A DNA stretch of 64,000 nucleotides from Pseudoneurospora amorphoporcata (taxonomy: Eukaryota > Ascomycota > Sordariomycetes > Sordariales > Sordariaceae): the NCBI GenBank assembly GCA_033297205.1, contig MU859225.1, forward strand, positions 1-64,000, read 5' to 3'. Every line of letters begins with the position of its first letter. Within the stretch, counting starts at the first letter, position 1. The position numbers were made by a program, and so were the translations under genes. Shown piece by piece: positions 10,665 through 22,710 of this stretch. The notes beneath the pieces were generated by a model. That model worked only from the letters and a program-made list of their open reading frames with translations. It ran no database searches and had not been told where the DNA came from.

Positions 10665-11507
10665 TCAGCAAGTATCTCCCGTAACCACGACTCTCCAACC
10701 GTCCGGCATAGAAAGCGAACCCTGAACGCCCACGTACCAAACGTTTATCGGATGGCCGACGCAATTATTAAGGATGAACTGCGCGCCATCAGCAATATAG
10801 TTGTAGCTGCCAAGTGCCTTTGAGACGGTGTTCTAAGAGAGGCAGGCGTCAGTCAGTAAACCCGTTAACATGTAGTTAGTTAAATTCGGCTATTTAGGAC
10901 TGGATGAGGCATGGTAGTACATACGTCGTTACACCACCAAATAGCTGCGTTCCACGAGCAGCTGACCCGCCCGCAATTGTTTGGGCCAGGGCCGTTGGCT
11001 GGCTTACCCACGACTCCGCGAAGGTACGTGATGCCGTCCTGGATGGCGTCCTTGCGAGCCAAGGACTGGTTCCACAGATCGCAGCCTAGAACTTCCCCCG
11101 CGGTAACATGGTACACGTCAGAGTCAGAGGTGGAGATATTCTGGGGGCGCATGTTACTAAAGGAGGAGGAAGAAGAAGAAGAAGAAGAAGAAGAAACATT
11201 GGTATTCTGCTTAAGAAGGATTTGGTTCTCCTCGGCGTATCGCATGACTTGTTGGATAGTCCCCGTGAGGTTGACGGTGGCACCGGACTCGGTCTCGAGC
11301 TCCCAGGTGATCTCTTGGATACCGTACCCAGGTACGGGAGCTTCACCGCTCGGAGCAGTTGTTGGCATTGCGCTGACAGGTAGGACCTATAGGGTAGGTA
11401 AGGTATGTTAGAACTCGTGTCTGTCGAGGGAAGTGACTTAAAATATGTCTGGCTCTTACCTGCAGCATGGCTACAACGGCACCGGATATGAAGGTCGAGT
11501 AGAGCAT
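10665..11507 (-). CDS. Small secreted cysteine-rich protein, family member 2
   Basis: Exons 11507-11460, 11386-10925 and 10832-10665 give 225 residues. Exon 1 is the signal core M-L-Y-S-T-F-I-S-G-A-V-V-A-M-L-Q; exon 2 begins V-L-P-V-S-A, a plausible signal-peptidase site, then P-G-Y-G-I-Q-E-I-T-W-E and a run of about 11 Ser encoded by TCT repeats (11165-11190). The conserved core is N-C-G-R-V-S-C-S-W-N-A-A-I-W-W-C-N-D, and exon 3 ends G-D-T-C. Six Cys suggest three disulfides. Introns (GTAAGA...TATAG; GTATGT...CTTAG) sit at the same positions as in the other two members. Secreted, function unknown; effector-like or antimicrobial roles are possible but unproven. Confidence 0.82.
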
Positions 11508-12296
11508 TATGGCTTGGGCGGGTTTTAGAGTTGAGGATCAGGATACTCTACGTGGTTGGTCGGTAGAGGTAGGTATGCTGGCGAATAAAAGGGGAATAAA
11601 CTGAGGAATCATCCTCCAAGACGAAACCTGATCATTGCTTTATATGTCCATTTCAGACACGGCGTCTAAAGGTAGAATCCAACTTCCAACGGCACTGTCC
11701 ATTGCGACAAAAGGATCAATGCGTGCCTGGCACACGCATTCCGAAGAACCAACGTCAACAGTCAGTTCAATCCACTTGAGGTGAGTGTTGGTACACGAGC
11801 ACCTTGGGCAATACCCGGAAGAAAGTGCCGGTGAATAGACGGGACAGTGCCATTCACTGGGCAACATGCCGTTGTCGAAATGAAAAAAATCTTCAACTGT
11901 CGAGGAATCAGGAAGAGAGAAGCGCCCAAATAGACCTGACCAACCAGAAACCCCGTTCAACAAGGCTAGATTGAGCGTCTCGCCTAGATGAGGCCATCTA
12001 GCCTCGCTAGTAGCCTAGATAACCGCCCGGTTTTCGCGCTACGGGTGGGCACGGACTTCCAACAGATATGGTCGTGAAGACCAACGAGCCAACTATTTCG
12101 GAAAAAAAACAAGGGATTTTTATAATACTACCTACCTTACCAACGAAGCCTTCCTAGTGTCCCGTTGTCAGCCCATCCTTTTTCGCACATCCATGGGTAG
12201 GGTATTATTATTATGTACTCACCAACTATCCAATCCCCTCTCTTCCATGTCATGTCCCCACTGCGATCTTCCAGCACATCCGATCATGTACTTTCT
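11508..12296. other. Intergenic between secreted protein 2 and thioesterase-like gene
   Basis: Contains the secreted gene's promoter side and the thioesterase gene's 3' flank. A minus-strand open frame at 11640-11963 (107 codons) has no recognisable motif and I do not call it. GTAGAGGTAGGTA, a variant of the recurrent dodecamer, is at about 11562-11574. Confidence 0.45.
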
Positions 12297-13706
12297 TCAA
12301 GACGACAACCCGCCAACCGCACTCCCCAAATCCTCCTTCGCATCCTCCCGATCCCACGTCTCCCTCTCCAATCTCTCGACGCCGCCAATCAACTCCCATA
12401 TCCTTTTGCGGGCTCTGATGGTCTCCTCGTGCTGCAACTTCCACGTCTTGTCGAACAGACTGAGCATAAACTCGGGCATGGCCGTCTTGCCTGCCTTGCG
12501 GTAGTCGTAGATGACGATATCTTCTTCCAGCCGGGCGGCGATACGGCGGTGCTGGTGCGAGAGCACGACGCATTCGAGGTGGAAGCTGGTTACGCCGGAT
12601 TGGGGAGGCGAGGCGAGGCGGTGGTAGACGGAGATGCGGTCTGGGTAGACCAGTGGCTTTTTTATCCGGGGGTGATTAGTAAGGAGGCTGAAGACGCAGA
12701 ATGGAAAGGGGGAGGAGGAAGAGGGAAAAAGAAAAGGTGATAGGGGACGTACGAATTTAAAGTCGCACTTGAGGGACTTCATGATCAACCCGATAGCCTT
12801 TGGCTGCATCAGTTCCGCCCACTCTTGCCTGTGAGCTGGGTCGACGTGGACGGAGAAGTTGGTGATCCAGTTGACTCGCGCGGACTCGGCGTAACGGTAG
12901 TAGTTGACGTTGTTGACATGGCCCTGTTGCTACTCGTTAGCTCTTCGTCCTCATGTGATTCATCCATGCTTTATATCTCGACAGTCCCGCTCAACAGCCT
13001 CTTCCACTACCGCATCGGGCCCTAAGCGGTTCGTTCGCCTTCCTCGCATGCTTCCTGTTTTTCATATATCTCATCCTTCTTTTACCTCGTGCTGCCGTCT
13101 GTTCACCACATCCACTCGGCCCCTCCATTGCACCGTTTGTCTTTGTTTCCCAGTTTCCACCCCACCCCTGTTCTGTTCCCTAGGTATCTCAAATCCTCTC
13201 TCCCTTTCTCGTCATCCGCCACCTTCCGCATCCATCCCCTCCTCCATCCTCACTTCCCCCTTTTTCCCTAGATACCTTACATTTCCCTCAACCTCCAAAA
13301 GTCGGAAAAAAAAAAGAAGCGTTCGACTTACGAAGCTATCCATCTCCCCCCACACAACCTCCCGCCCATCCAGTCCCCGCCTACCGCCCGTCAAAAACCC
13401 TTCGCTACCCGCCAACAACTCGCGCCATTCCGTAGCCAGCGCCTTGAGAATGAGAGAAGCATCTTGGATTTGAGAGGGAGAACAGCCGAAGATGATGCAT
13501 TTCCCGATTCGAGCGGGGAGGTCGGTGATCCATTTCTTGGGTGGGGGTTTGGGGATTTGGGCGTCGATGGAGAAGGTGATGAGGGGGGATGTTGAGATGA
13601 GGCGGGTGGTGGTTGTGGTTGTAGTCGGGCGCAGAAGGGCGGATGTGGTGATTTGTTTGATGGTGGTGCGGGCGAGGTGCCGGCGCGGGAGAAGGGTTGG
13701 CAGCAT
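12297..13706 (-). CDS. Hot-dog fold thioesterase-like protein, probably mitochondrial
   Basis: Exons 13706-13332, 12923-12753 and 12656-12297 give 301 residues. The N-terminus is Arg-, Ser- and Thr-rich without acidic residues for about 45 positions (M-L-P-T-L-L-P-R-R-H-L-A-R), a good mitochondrial presequence. The junction of exons 1 and 2 creates M-D-S-F-G-H-V-N-N-V-N-Y-Y-R-Y-A-E-S-A-R, the D-x-x-G-H-V-N-N-x-x-Y signature of 4HBT-type acyl-CoA thioesterases. Exon 3 gives the second half of the fold (D-R-I-S-V-Y-H-R-L). Splice signals are good, with TACTAAT close before the second acceptor. Substrate unknown. It is divergently arranged with the LYR gene across about 770 nt. Confidence 0.8.
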
Positions 13707-14438
13707 GGCTGTGGTTGAATGCGGCGGGCGCTGGGTGCGATGGGCAAAAGATGGGATGATGTTAACGTCCAGTCCCGGAGACCTCTTGTGCCGCCCGTCG
13801 TCGTCAATCGGTAGATGCCCCTGGAGCCCGTCATTCTCGGCAGCGGGGTTAGCCGGGGGTGGGGCTCCGCTAACAGATGGTGGGATGACGGGGAGTTGGG
13901 TCGATCATGTCCACCAAGGCCGGGAATCGCATGAAGTGGTTTGAAAAAGAGTGAGACGATTTTGATTTCCATTAGGGATTCAACACTTTGTATCTTAACC
14001 AGCAATGGTCGGTGTTGGTATCACAATAGCATCTCGTCTTGTATAACAGCCATTAGGTGTGTTAGTGTATGTCTCCGCCAGTTCGGGTCAGGGTACCCGG
14101 CTTCAACCTCAGAGCCCTATGAGGCATTGAAGTGAACATATAGAAAGATGCCTCCCGGTGGGCATGGATCTAGCACGGTCAAAGATTCAAAAAGGCTGTT
14201 TCTGAGATGGCCAACAATTATGGCGCGTTTGTAAATGTCAAAGCCATGTGGTCGGCCAAATGCCGGCATCCATTCAGCTGATAAGATAAGAGCTTCCGCC
14301 TACGTCAACGCTACGGTACTCGGTGATGGTGATGCGCACGGACTTCCTCCTCACCACCAACACTCAAACACTTAACACTATCACTATTACAAGATTAATT
14401 CCAGGATACCTCTGCCTAAGCTAATCCAAGACTACACA

Positions 14439-14474
<36 letters not shown>
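13707..14474. promoter_or_regulatory. Divergent intergenic region (thioesterase-like / LYR gene)
   Basis: Only non-coding sequence between two divergent starts, so both promoters should lie here. A (TA)n/(CA)n microsatellite at about 14440-14474 directly abuts the LYR start codon and must be part of its 5' leader. No clear TATA box was identified. Confidence 0.5.
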
Positions 14475-14942
14475 ATGCCCCTCCCGCCACCCAACCCCGT
14501 GCTTCGTCGACAAGTCATCCAGCTATACAAAGGTAGCGTACTCCTTTTCCCCTCCACGCATCCCATTCTACTCACCCATATCCGTTCCAATATTCAGAAA
14601 AGAAGAGAGAGAGAGAGAGAGAGAGAGACTAACCACATCGAGCTCGAGCTCGAGCTCGAGAGAAAAAAAAAACGCAGAACTCCTCCACATGGGCAAAGAC
14701 TACCCCCAAGGCTACGATTACTTCCGCCCGCGCATCCACCGGGCCTTCATGTCCAAAGCCGGCTTGCGGGACGAAGGGGAGATCAAGCAGGCCATTGCCA
14801 CGGCGCAGTTTGTTCAGAAGGGTATGAAATGTCCTTTTCTTTTCCTTCGTTTTTTTTTTCTTTTGCTTTTTTTTTTGTTTTTCTTTTTCTTTTTCTTTTC
14901 TCCATCCTCATTCATTTGTCGCCTCGCGCGGACCCCTTTGAC

Positions 14943-14997
<55 letters not shown>

Positions 14998-15230
14998 TGA
15001 CATGAGCTTACCTATTTTGCGTGGGTGGCACGGGTGAAACAGAGCTACAAGCATTGTGAGTAAACTACCCACCCATCACCCCCCTACTACTTGCTATCGA
15101 ATGTTGGGAGAGAAAGGAGGGAACTAGGACTGGGACTGGGACTGACAAAAGCAGATATTACCTGAAGAAATACCGGACATTAAAGAAGCAGTATGAAGGG
15201 GAACAGACGCTTCAGCAGTATCAGATGTGA
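14475..15230 (+). CDS. LYR-motif protein, ETFRF1/LYRM5 homologue
   Basis: Four exons, 14475-14532, 14678-14821, 15043-15055 and 15155-15230, give 96 residues. The protein reads V-L-R-R-Q-V-I-Q-L-Y-K, G-K-D-Y-P-Q-G-Y-D-Y-F-R, A-T-A-Q-F-V-Q-K-E-L-Q-A-L-Y-Y-L-K-K-Y-R, which follows the LYRM5/ETFRF1 family closely (LYK in place of LYR). Members act in the mitochondrial matrix; human ETFRF1 regulates the electron transfer flavoprotein. Exon 3 is only 13 nt but is needed to rebuild the conserved E-L-x-A-L-Y. Intron 1 has (GA)n and GAGCTC repeats, and intron 2 an A-run of about 50. Length matches the family's usual 90-100 residues. Confidence 0.85.
14944..14995. repeat. Poly-A homopolymer of about 50 nt in an intron
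   Basis: An uninterrupted A tract inside intron 2 of the LYR gene, preceded at about 14845-14900 by a T-rich tract that could pair with it. Its length is probably not reliable in the assembly. Confidence 0.8.
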
Positions 15231-15757
15231 ACATGATTGAGCTTATATGGGAGAGAGAAGAAGAAGAAGAAGAAGGATGAGGCGGTCGGTTGGTTAGGCA
15301 GGTAGTGGTTGGTTAGTCAATGGACTAGTTGGTCGTGTCGACATGTATATTCAGTCTATACATAGTCTATACAGGAGTCACGGACATGTTCAAGTGTTAC
15401 CGAATGTATATTGTGAGTCACCAACCATACGACAGAGCCAAGTATTGGAATCACGGTGGGAAGACATAAGACACCAAAAACTCGACGATGCTGTGGAAAT
15501 TTCTTCATAAAGTGATCTTTCCTATATACCTATCCATATATAGACCTCCCTCGATATCCAACAATAAGACACCGACTGCCAACCTACTCAAATGCATCCC
15601 ATCCCATCCACCCATATCCAAAACACGCTCACCCATATTCCCTTCTCAGAAGAATAAAGACCACCATTAGAAAATTACCATTCTATCGCCAAAAATAGAA
15701 ATTACCCCCACACATCACATCCAACTGCCTCTCCATCTCTCATCCCACGCAACAATA
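15231..15757. other. Convergent 3' intergenic region
   Basis: Lies between the 3' ends of the LYR gene (plus) and the methyltransferase gene (minus). It has a short GAA repeat near 15256-15275. No gene seen. Confidence 0.5.
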
Positions 15758-16339
15758 TCACCTCCTCTTGGCCCACCAAGCCCCCACCTCCAAACACTCC
15801 CCCCAACTAGTCCCGTTCTCCCTCACAAGATCATTCATCATCTTGCCCAACCACACATCCCACTCATCCTGATTTTTGCCGCTCACATCCCTCAATATAT
15901 GTTCCAAGCTCTGAATCATCTGCACAACCGTCATCAACGCCGTCCTCCTCAACGCCTGCGCCTCCGGCCCCAGCGAATTCCCCCCACCCCCGTTTTCCGT
16001 CCCCATATGTAAATTCGAAAAGCTCGGCTTGGTCGAAATGAACGCCTTTCCATCTTTCGTCACAACACCGCCCACGCCTTCCCTCTCCCAACGGACTTCT
16101 GATAGCGGGACTGCCAACCGCTTGCTGCCCATCCCGGTCAGGGTCTCGGCTTCTTGAAGCATTATGGGCCCGATGAGGGTGCAGGGCATGGTAGACAAGG
16201 AACGGGCTTCGAGGGCTTTGGAGAGCCAGGCGTTGTATTCCACCAAGAAATGGTTGAGGGGAGAAGAGAAGGGGGTGTTGGCTGTCATTACGTAGGCGCC
16301 TAGACGGGCGGCTTCGATGGCTTCGACTTCTTCGGGGGA

Positions 16340-16399
<60 letters not shown>

Positions 16400-18193
16400 G
16401 GCGTCGTTGTCCTCGCCGCCTTCGGCAGGCTGACCATCCTCGCCAGCGACCGGCGCTGACGAGGAGGAGGAGGAGGAGGAGTTCTGCAAGTGCTCGGGGA
16501 CGTGAGGTCGCAACATTCGTAGCGTGTGATCGCTTTCCCAGATTTCGATGGCACCGCCCGGCGCAAGGAGGCGGATGTACTCGTCGATCACAGGCAGTTG
16601 CATGGCAGTAGTCATGATGAGAGAGACATCCTTGCACATGATTAAATCGAACGAGGCGTCGGCAAACGGGAATGGGAACTTGCGGCAGTCGTGCTGGACG
16701 AAACGCCAGTTCATCGAAGGGTCAGGATGCATGCCGGAACCGCTGGTGGCGCCACCGCCGCCTGCTGCCGACAAGGTAGCAGACGAAGAAGAGGCGCGAT
16801 TGCTGCGGCGCCCGTCGCTACCGTCGCTGTTTCTCGAGGTGCTGGGTGGTGCTAGGGGAGCAATGTCAATCCCCGTGAAGGACATGCCATCAGCTTGCCC
16901 AAGCTTTTTGTAGTGCTTGTAGCAAAGCATCGACCACACCCCAGAGCCGCAGGCAATTTCCAAAACGCGCTTGGGCGGCTGGTCGGCGAACTCGGGCGAG
17001 CATATCGGCTTCCCGAAGAGCTGAAAAAGCAACAGCGTCCTCAACGTCTGTCTGTGTATTTCCTCGAGATCGACGGGCAGCGGGTACGGCAATGTGGGAT
17101 CGGAGATGTACGTCCGGCCGTTGCGCAGGACAAAAGGCCTGGCCTGGTTGTTCGCGAGCTGGTCGGGGTTCGGAAGCGGATCGCTCGACAGAAACGTGCG
17201 ACTGCTTATCGTGGTGCCAGCGATGCTGGAGACACTTTCGGCGCGGGAGCCATCGTAACCAGAAAACTTGGAGCTGGTGCCGGGCGAGAGAGGCATGGCG
17301 CCGGCTTGCGCGCTACCGGCATGTTGTTGCCCCTGGGACTGGGGCGGCGGCGGCAGCGGCTGCACGTGACGACCACGCTCGAGGATGCTGGAGGCGGCGT
17401 GGGCAGCAAAGGCAATGGACGCTCCGGCTCCTCCAACAAGACCGAGGTTACTCGTGGTGGGTACGATGGGGTGGGTTCCGTCGCGAAAGACGGGCGACCG
17501 GGCTGACGATGGCTCGGAAACGCTGCCGGTGTTGGGGGGCGTCAGGTATTTATAGTTATCGTGCGTGTCGATACGAGGCGTCGCGGGCAGCTGCTTGTGG
17601 CTGTTGCTGTGTATGTTCGGGTATCGGCCACACGTAGGTATCCGCTCGGGATGATAGCTACTACGGTGCTGGAGATGGGAGGAGGAGGGAGGACTGAGGA
17701 AGTCTCGGCGCGAGGGGCGATAATGGTCGAGAGACGAGGTGGCACGGGGTCCCGGTCCCGCTGAGGCAGATGATGACGATGATGATGCAGAGTTCGCAGC
17801 GGTGGCGGCCGAAGCGTCGTCGCTGTAATGATGATCCGATGGTGGATGTCGTTGTAACCAAGCTGGCGTCAACAAATTATGTATGTGGTGGTTGTGGCCG
17901 TGGCCGTCGCCGTATGTTGTCGAAGAGGAGGCCCCTAAGGGATGTGGTTGGTGACCTGGGCCGGCCGTGCTGCCGGTGGTGCTGGCGCTGTTGGTGCGGA
18001 CGTGGCCGTGCTGGCGACGCTTTCTGGTGCCCGAGGTCGAGTTGGAGCGAGTGGGAGTGGGATGAAGAGGCGGCGGCGGTCCTCGCTGCTGGTGGGAGGT
18101 CGTAGAAGATGAAGTCGACGTTTGTAGAGGCGACTCGACCTGGTAGGCGGATAAAGGGGCCCTTGCGGCTGCATAGCCCGACAGGAACTCCAT
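15758..18193 (-). CDS. Methyltransferase-domain protein with long disordered N-terminus
   Basis: A single 811-codon exon. The first ~340 residues are low-complexity (Ser, Pro, His, Ala). A SAM-dependent methyltransferase fold follows: conserved lead-in N-G-R-T-Y-I-S-D-P-T-L-P-Y-P-L-P-V-D near 360, motif I R-V-L-E-I-A-C-G-S-G-V-W near 412, acidic motif II F-T-G-I-D-I-A-P near 435, a Ser/Gly-rich insertion, post-I F-P-F-P-F-A-D-A-S-F-D-L-I-M-C-K-D near 515, and L-A-P-G-G-A-I-E-I-W-E near 545. An Ala run of about 18 encoded by a CTG/GCA repeat at 16346-16397 lies after the core. The fold is clear but the substrate is not; conserved fungal proteins of this build are unassigned to my knowledge. 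The start at 18193 is the first ATG. Confidence 0.85.
16346..16397. repeat. Trinucleotide repeat encoding poly-Ala
   Basis: About 17 copies of GCT/CTG, in frame with the methyltransferase gene (residues about 599-616). Likely variable in length between strains. Confidence 0.85.
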
Positions 18194-20076
18194 CTTTTTT
18201 TTTTTTTTTTCTTTTTACACCTTTGAATGTCAAATCTGGCCCGGTCCTGGACAAGGCAGGAGCGGGCAGGCCGGAGCGCAGGGTTCCTTCCGCTCTCTGT
18301 GTACAGTGAGGTTTGGAATTAAAACACCTTTTTTTTTTTTTTCTTTTCCAGTTTTTCTCCCTCGGCCTCCTTCTTTTTCTTTCGTCCCTGCTTGGTCAGG
18401 TCAGGTTAGGCTAGGGTTGTTTCTCCCGTGTCTGGCGGCGTCTCCTGATAGGTATTCTCAACTAGGAAATGGAACTGCCGGTGTGTGGGCAGGGGTTCAG
18501 GGTAGGTGGTTCCGTGCCCGATTGCCTGTTACGTCCGCCTACCTTAATCGACCCCGCCGTGCAGTTCGCTGGAACAGCGCACTAAACTACTAACAGTAGA
18601 AAGATCCTCCGCCAACTATCCGAGCCTGTAAGGTACAGCCGAACCCCGCCTGCCGGGGTCAATTCGGGGCGGGGGTTGATTGACACTTGAAACAATAGAC
18701 ACGGCCGATTTGACCAAGGACCTTTTTCCTAGTTGACCGACCCGATGCGATGCTAGAGGTACCTTCTTTTCTTCAGGCAAATGCTGCCGGGTGTTGCGAT
18801 CCTGTGGCCGCTAATCGTTGCAACACCCGACCTAGACAAAAGCACCTTCTGGACTGAGAAGGGTTTCCGATGCACGCTATCTGTTGACCCCTTTTTGAGC
18901 CTTTGTTTCAGTGGTTCCTCAATCCCGCTTCTTCAACAAGCGAGCGACAACGGGAGGGAGCCAGAAAGCTTCCCAATTGACCCTTCCGATTGGATCCCCT
19001 ATAACCGTTGACACCGTCGTCCAGAACGTCTTTGGATACCTGTCAGGAGAAGCTGCGATTGAGTGACAATCAAGGGCTGGCTTGCTTGCAAGACGCGAGA
19101 AAACGAGCTTGTCGCTCGCTTCCAATCCGGTGCGTCGAGTTGGACACCGAGATGCAGCAAAAAAGACAAAAATAGAGTTGGTACATGGAGACTTGGTTTC
19201 CACTTGCTTGCAACGCTCGGAAATAGGAAAGCCGGGGGAAGCACGGCGAACGGTATCAAATACAGCCCTTTCCGCTGTCGATCATCAACAGGCAAGGAGC
19301 GGGCCAGGCCCCGATGGTGTTTCTCAAACGTTTCCAGAAGCCACTTTTACCGCCGTCCGGAACTCGACAGATTTGGAATGTTTCCAGAGTTTCCAGTCTC
19401 ACTTCCGCCGGACTCCGGTAAAAACACTCCTTATTAGTCCTTGCAAACTTGTTCTCGGACGGACGCGACGGAGAAGTTGGTGGATTATTTGTCCAAAGAA
19501 GCAAAACCCCCGAAACGGCAACGCCCCATGTGATTGCTAACGGTCGCGGCTTTTCATTGCTTCGCTTTCACTTCATTCAGCTTCAGGGGTTTCCACAGAC
19601 CACAACGCCTTCTTGTCGCTTGTCGCTTGCCGAGGCCCCACTGAATGGCTCAGGGGTAAAACACACACACTGACGCTGATGCTGTTTGATCCTTGTCTTT
19701 TCAGTTCACCCTGCCCAGGGGAAAAGGTGAGTTTGCGCTCGGTTTGTGGGTTGGACTTGAGCGTGTCAGTCTGGCCAGCTGTGGTCGGCCTTCTCGGTAC
19801 GCTACACCGTCAATTTCAGAGAACACAGGGGACGATATATTGATGTCTTGGTTGAGAGACACCTAGTTGCATCGGTGTGAGCTGTTTCCACGCTCAAGTT
19901 GAGAGGTCTTGAAGCGATATTGTGGGGTGACAGGTCGTCGTAGTAGCATTCACTCGTTTTTCTCCGGAATTCAGCATGTCCATGTCGTGTTGAAAAGGCT
20001 GCCTCGGCTGCGCGCGCCAAGTATGACGACGGTGACGGAACGGACGTCTCGCTTGAACAAGTATTTTCATCACTCG

Positions 20077-20108
<32 letters not shown>

Positions 20109-22710
20109 GGAGGGTTGATGAATGAAACGTCGTTGGAATTTCCGCTCCAACAGTCTCGTCGCTAGTTATGGTTACCGCAGTGTCGATCCGGCTTCAGGGT
20201 CGATATGTATCCGCGATCTTGTCATGACAGGTCGAATGTTGACGGAGTTCGATGCGGCTGACTTGACTGGCGGCGGCGACGATTGACCACCTTCGATATG
20301 AGTGGCTTGAAATTTCCAATTCGCAGTTGCTTCTCGAATGGTTGGGAGTTTGGCCTGGGAAAAAAGAAAAGATGGGGATTATAAACGAGAGAGCCTAGGC
20401 CCGAGGATGTGGTCGACCCCGGAGAAGCTTCGACCGCAATCTGGCAGAGACCTCCGATCAACACGGATCGAAGGGGCACTTACTCGAAAGCGAAAGAAGC
20501 ATTGATGATGGAAAAAAAAAAAAAAAAAAAAAAGGGAGAGCTAGGATTAATAAGTAGGACTGACGACGGCGAACAAGGACAAGGCATGGGCCGAGCCATC
20601 CATTACTTGCTTCTATGATTTAGGTTATAAGATATATACGTCGACCATGGATGGGGTCACGGACGGACGGCGACCTCAACCTTGCCTACCGTACGTTCAC
20701 ATCTCTTTCGAGACTGACACATGGGTTATTAAATCGGCAATCAACTTGTGGGCGGCAACTTTGTCGCCCCCCAGAGCCGGGTAAAGGATCCTGTGGCTCG
20801 GCCATTGATGCCCCATGCCCATGTTTACCAAGGCCATCATGGGTCATGCAATTTTCCCTCATCGAGGTGTTATCGAAAATCTCATGACTCTGGTTCCGGC
20901 TAGACTGTGTTGTTTGAGTTTCGCCGGCGCGTCTTTTGCTCCTGCTGATTGCTAGTGCTTTCTCGTTGTGCGATCCGTACCGACATGCCGCTGTCACCAA
21001 TGTCAGGCTCACCTTTAGTCTGCCGCAAGCCGTCTTCTAGCCGTGAGCCCGTTTTTGTACGGCTTTTGACCCGAAAGTGGTGTGGAGAAAAGAAGGTTCC
21101 AAAATGGAAAGTCGCGCTCTGGAGTCTGGAATCTCTCCCCGTAATTTTGGCCTTCGCGGATTGGCTGTCTCGTCGAGGGTGGGCGAGTCTGGATTCGCAT
21201 GGAATGGGCTTCCCAACCTTCCAACCTCCCTGATATCAAGCTCGAGATCAAATGTCTCAAACACTGGCACTTCCAAGGCTCGAAGCAGAAAGAAATGCAG
21301 ATACGTGTTTTTCTCGTGCTGCGGATATGCGACAAGCTGGGCCAGGCAGTGCCTTGGCCTTGTGTTCGTCAATGCGCTCGTTTAATACTTGTCGAGGTGA
21401 GGGTCAGCGAGACTGGTGTGAGACTGCTGGTTCCAGCTTGTCATTGGAAAAGAACATTGAGGCTGAAGTCAGTTTGTCCAATGCTTTGACTACAAAGTGT
21501 TCCAAAGTGGAAGCCATGACTCCGGTTCTTTGACGTCGATTTGTCGTTGGGACTAAATGTTGGCGGTGCTCATTGTGTTGGAGGAAGATTCAAGGGTAGC
21601 GAAATGGGTGGAGGTAGTGTAGGAAAGGGTAGTGTGCCTTCATTTTAAAGCTTTGCAGTGTGCCTGATTATGCTCCGCCCGTCCACATCAACCAAGATCG
21701 GGGCCGTGCAATTGCGTCACCAAGCCCAATCTCTTTGAAGAAGAAAAGGAAGGAAGCGATGCAGCGTACAGCGAAAATTTCGCTCGCGGAATGCTTTAAG
21801 TTCGCACCTTCCCTTCTCCCGCCTGTGGTCAAATCGACAAAAGAGATGATTTGCCCGCACAGACCACCTAACCGAGGCGGCAGGTTTTTACAGAATTCTC
21901 CAATTACAAGGACCATCTGAGTAGGAGTTGAAAGCATTTACTGTACATGCCTACTACCAATGAAACCATGGATTCTCGCAAAGAAGGGGTGCCAATCAAT
22001 CGCCTCTCGCTCTTACTACCCCCTTTGTCATTCTGCTCAACTCTGTTCTTTGGTTTGTCTTGCTCTCTCCATTCATCTTCTGGTGAGGTGAAGGCAAAGT
22101 GCATTACCATCCGTCAACATAAACGCGTTGGCACGAAGGCCCCTGACCAGGACGTGTTATTGCGCTAGCGTCTGCCCGCCTGGACTTGCCCTGGCGCTGT
22201 TAAAGGCCCATCCTCCTTTTCGTTACAAGATACTCTAACCATTCTAGGACAACAAGTGAATCCGTGAGACACTTAGCCGCTGGATGGCAAACATGAGTCG
22301 TGGATTCCATATACACTGTGAGTACTGTCGCGCTTGCAACTCGGTTCTCTGCATCACCTCCTCATCTGAAGTTCACGAGCGCAGTGAAGGGTAGCATTGC
22401 TAACCGCTTCCGCTCTTCGTTGAGAGCACAGCGTCGTGCTCAAGGATGTGGTTTGCACACCGAAGCCAGAGCTATTGTCCCAACATGTACGGGAAACCAC
22501 AGCGGCACGCGTAGGACACCGTCTGCTGCTGGTCTGAATATGCCAGGTGAAGAGTTGGCAAGAGGGCAAGCTAAGAATCACTTTGCTAATGGCCTTCTCT
22601 TCGGGATATAAAAGAGACGACAAGTTCGTCGTTGAGAGGTTTTGAGTATTATTATGAACAACTTCACTGACATCACAACCTGCAAATCCAAGTTAAAAAC
22701 CGCCATCATC
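18194..22710. other. 4.5 kb without a supportable gene
   Basis: Base composition is close to that of coding flanks, but open frames are short, occur in all six frames and show no family motif. It holds T-runs at about 18197-18210, 18330-18342 and 20080-20107 and an A-run at 20512-20533. It may carry a long 5' leader of the methyltransferase gene and the promoter of secreted protein 3. Confidence 0.5.

Noticed and set aside
11108..11411. Plus-strand frames with Glu or Arg runs
   Set aside because: Shadows of the TCT (Ser) repeat in secreted protein 2 on the minus strand.
12213..12740. 175-codon plus-strand frame
   Set aside because: Antisense to the thioesterase-like third exon.
19063..21533. 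Cluster of overlapping 90-150 codon frames
   Set aside because: Spread over all frames with no shared protein motif or splice-linked continuation.
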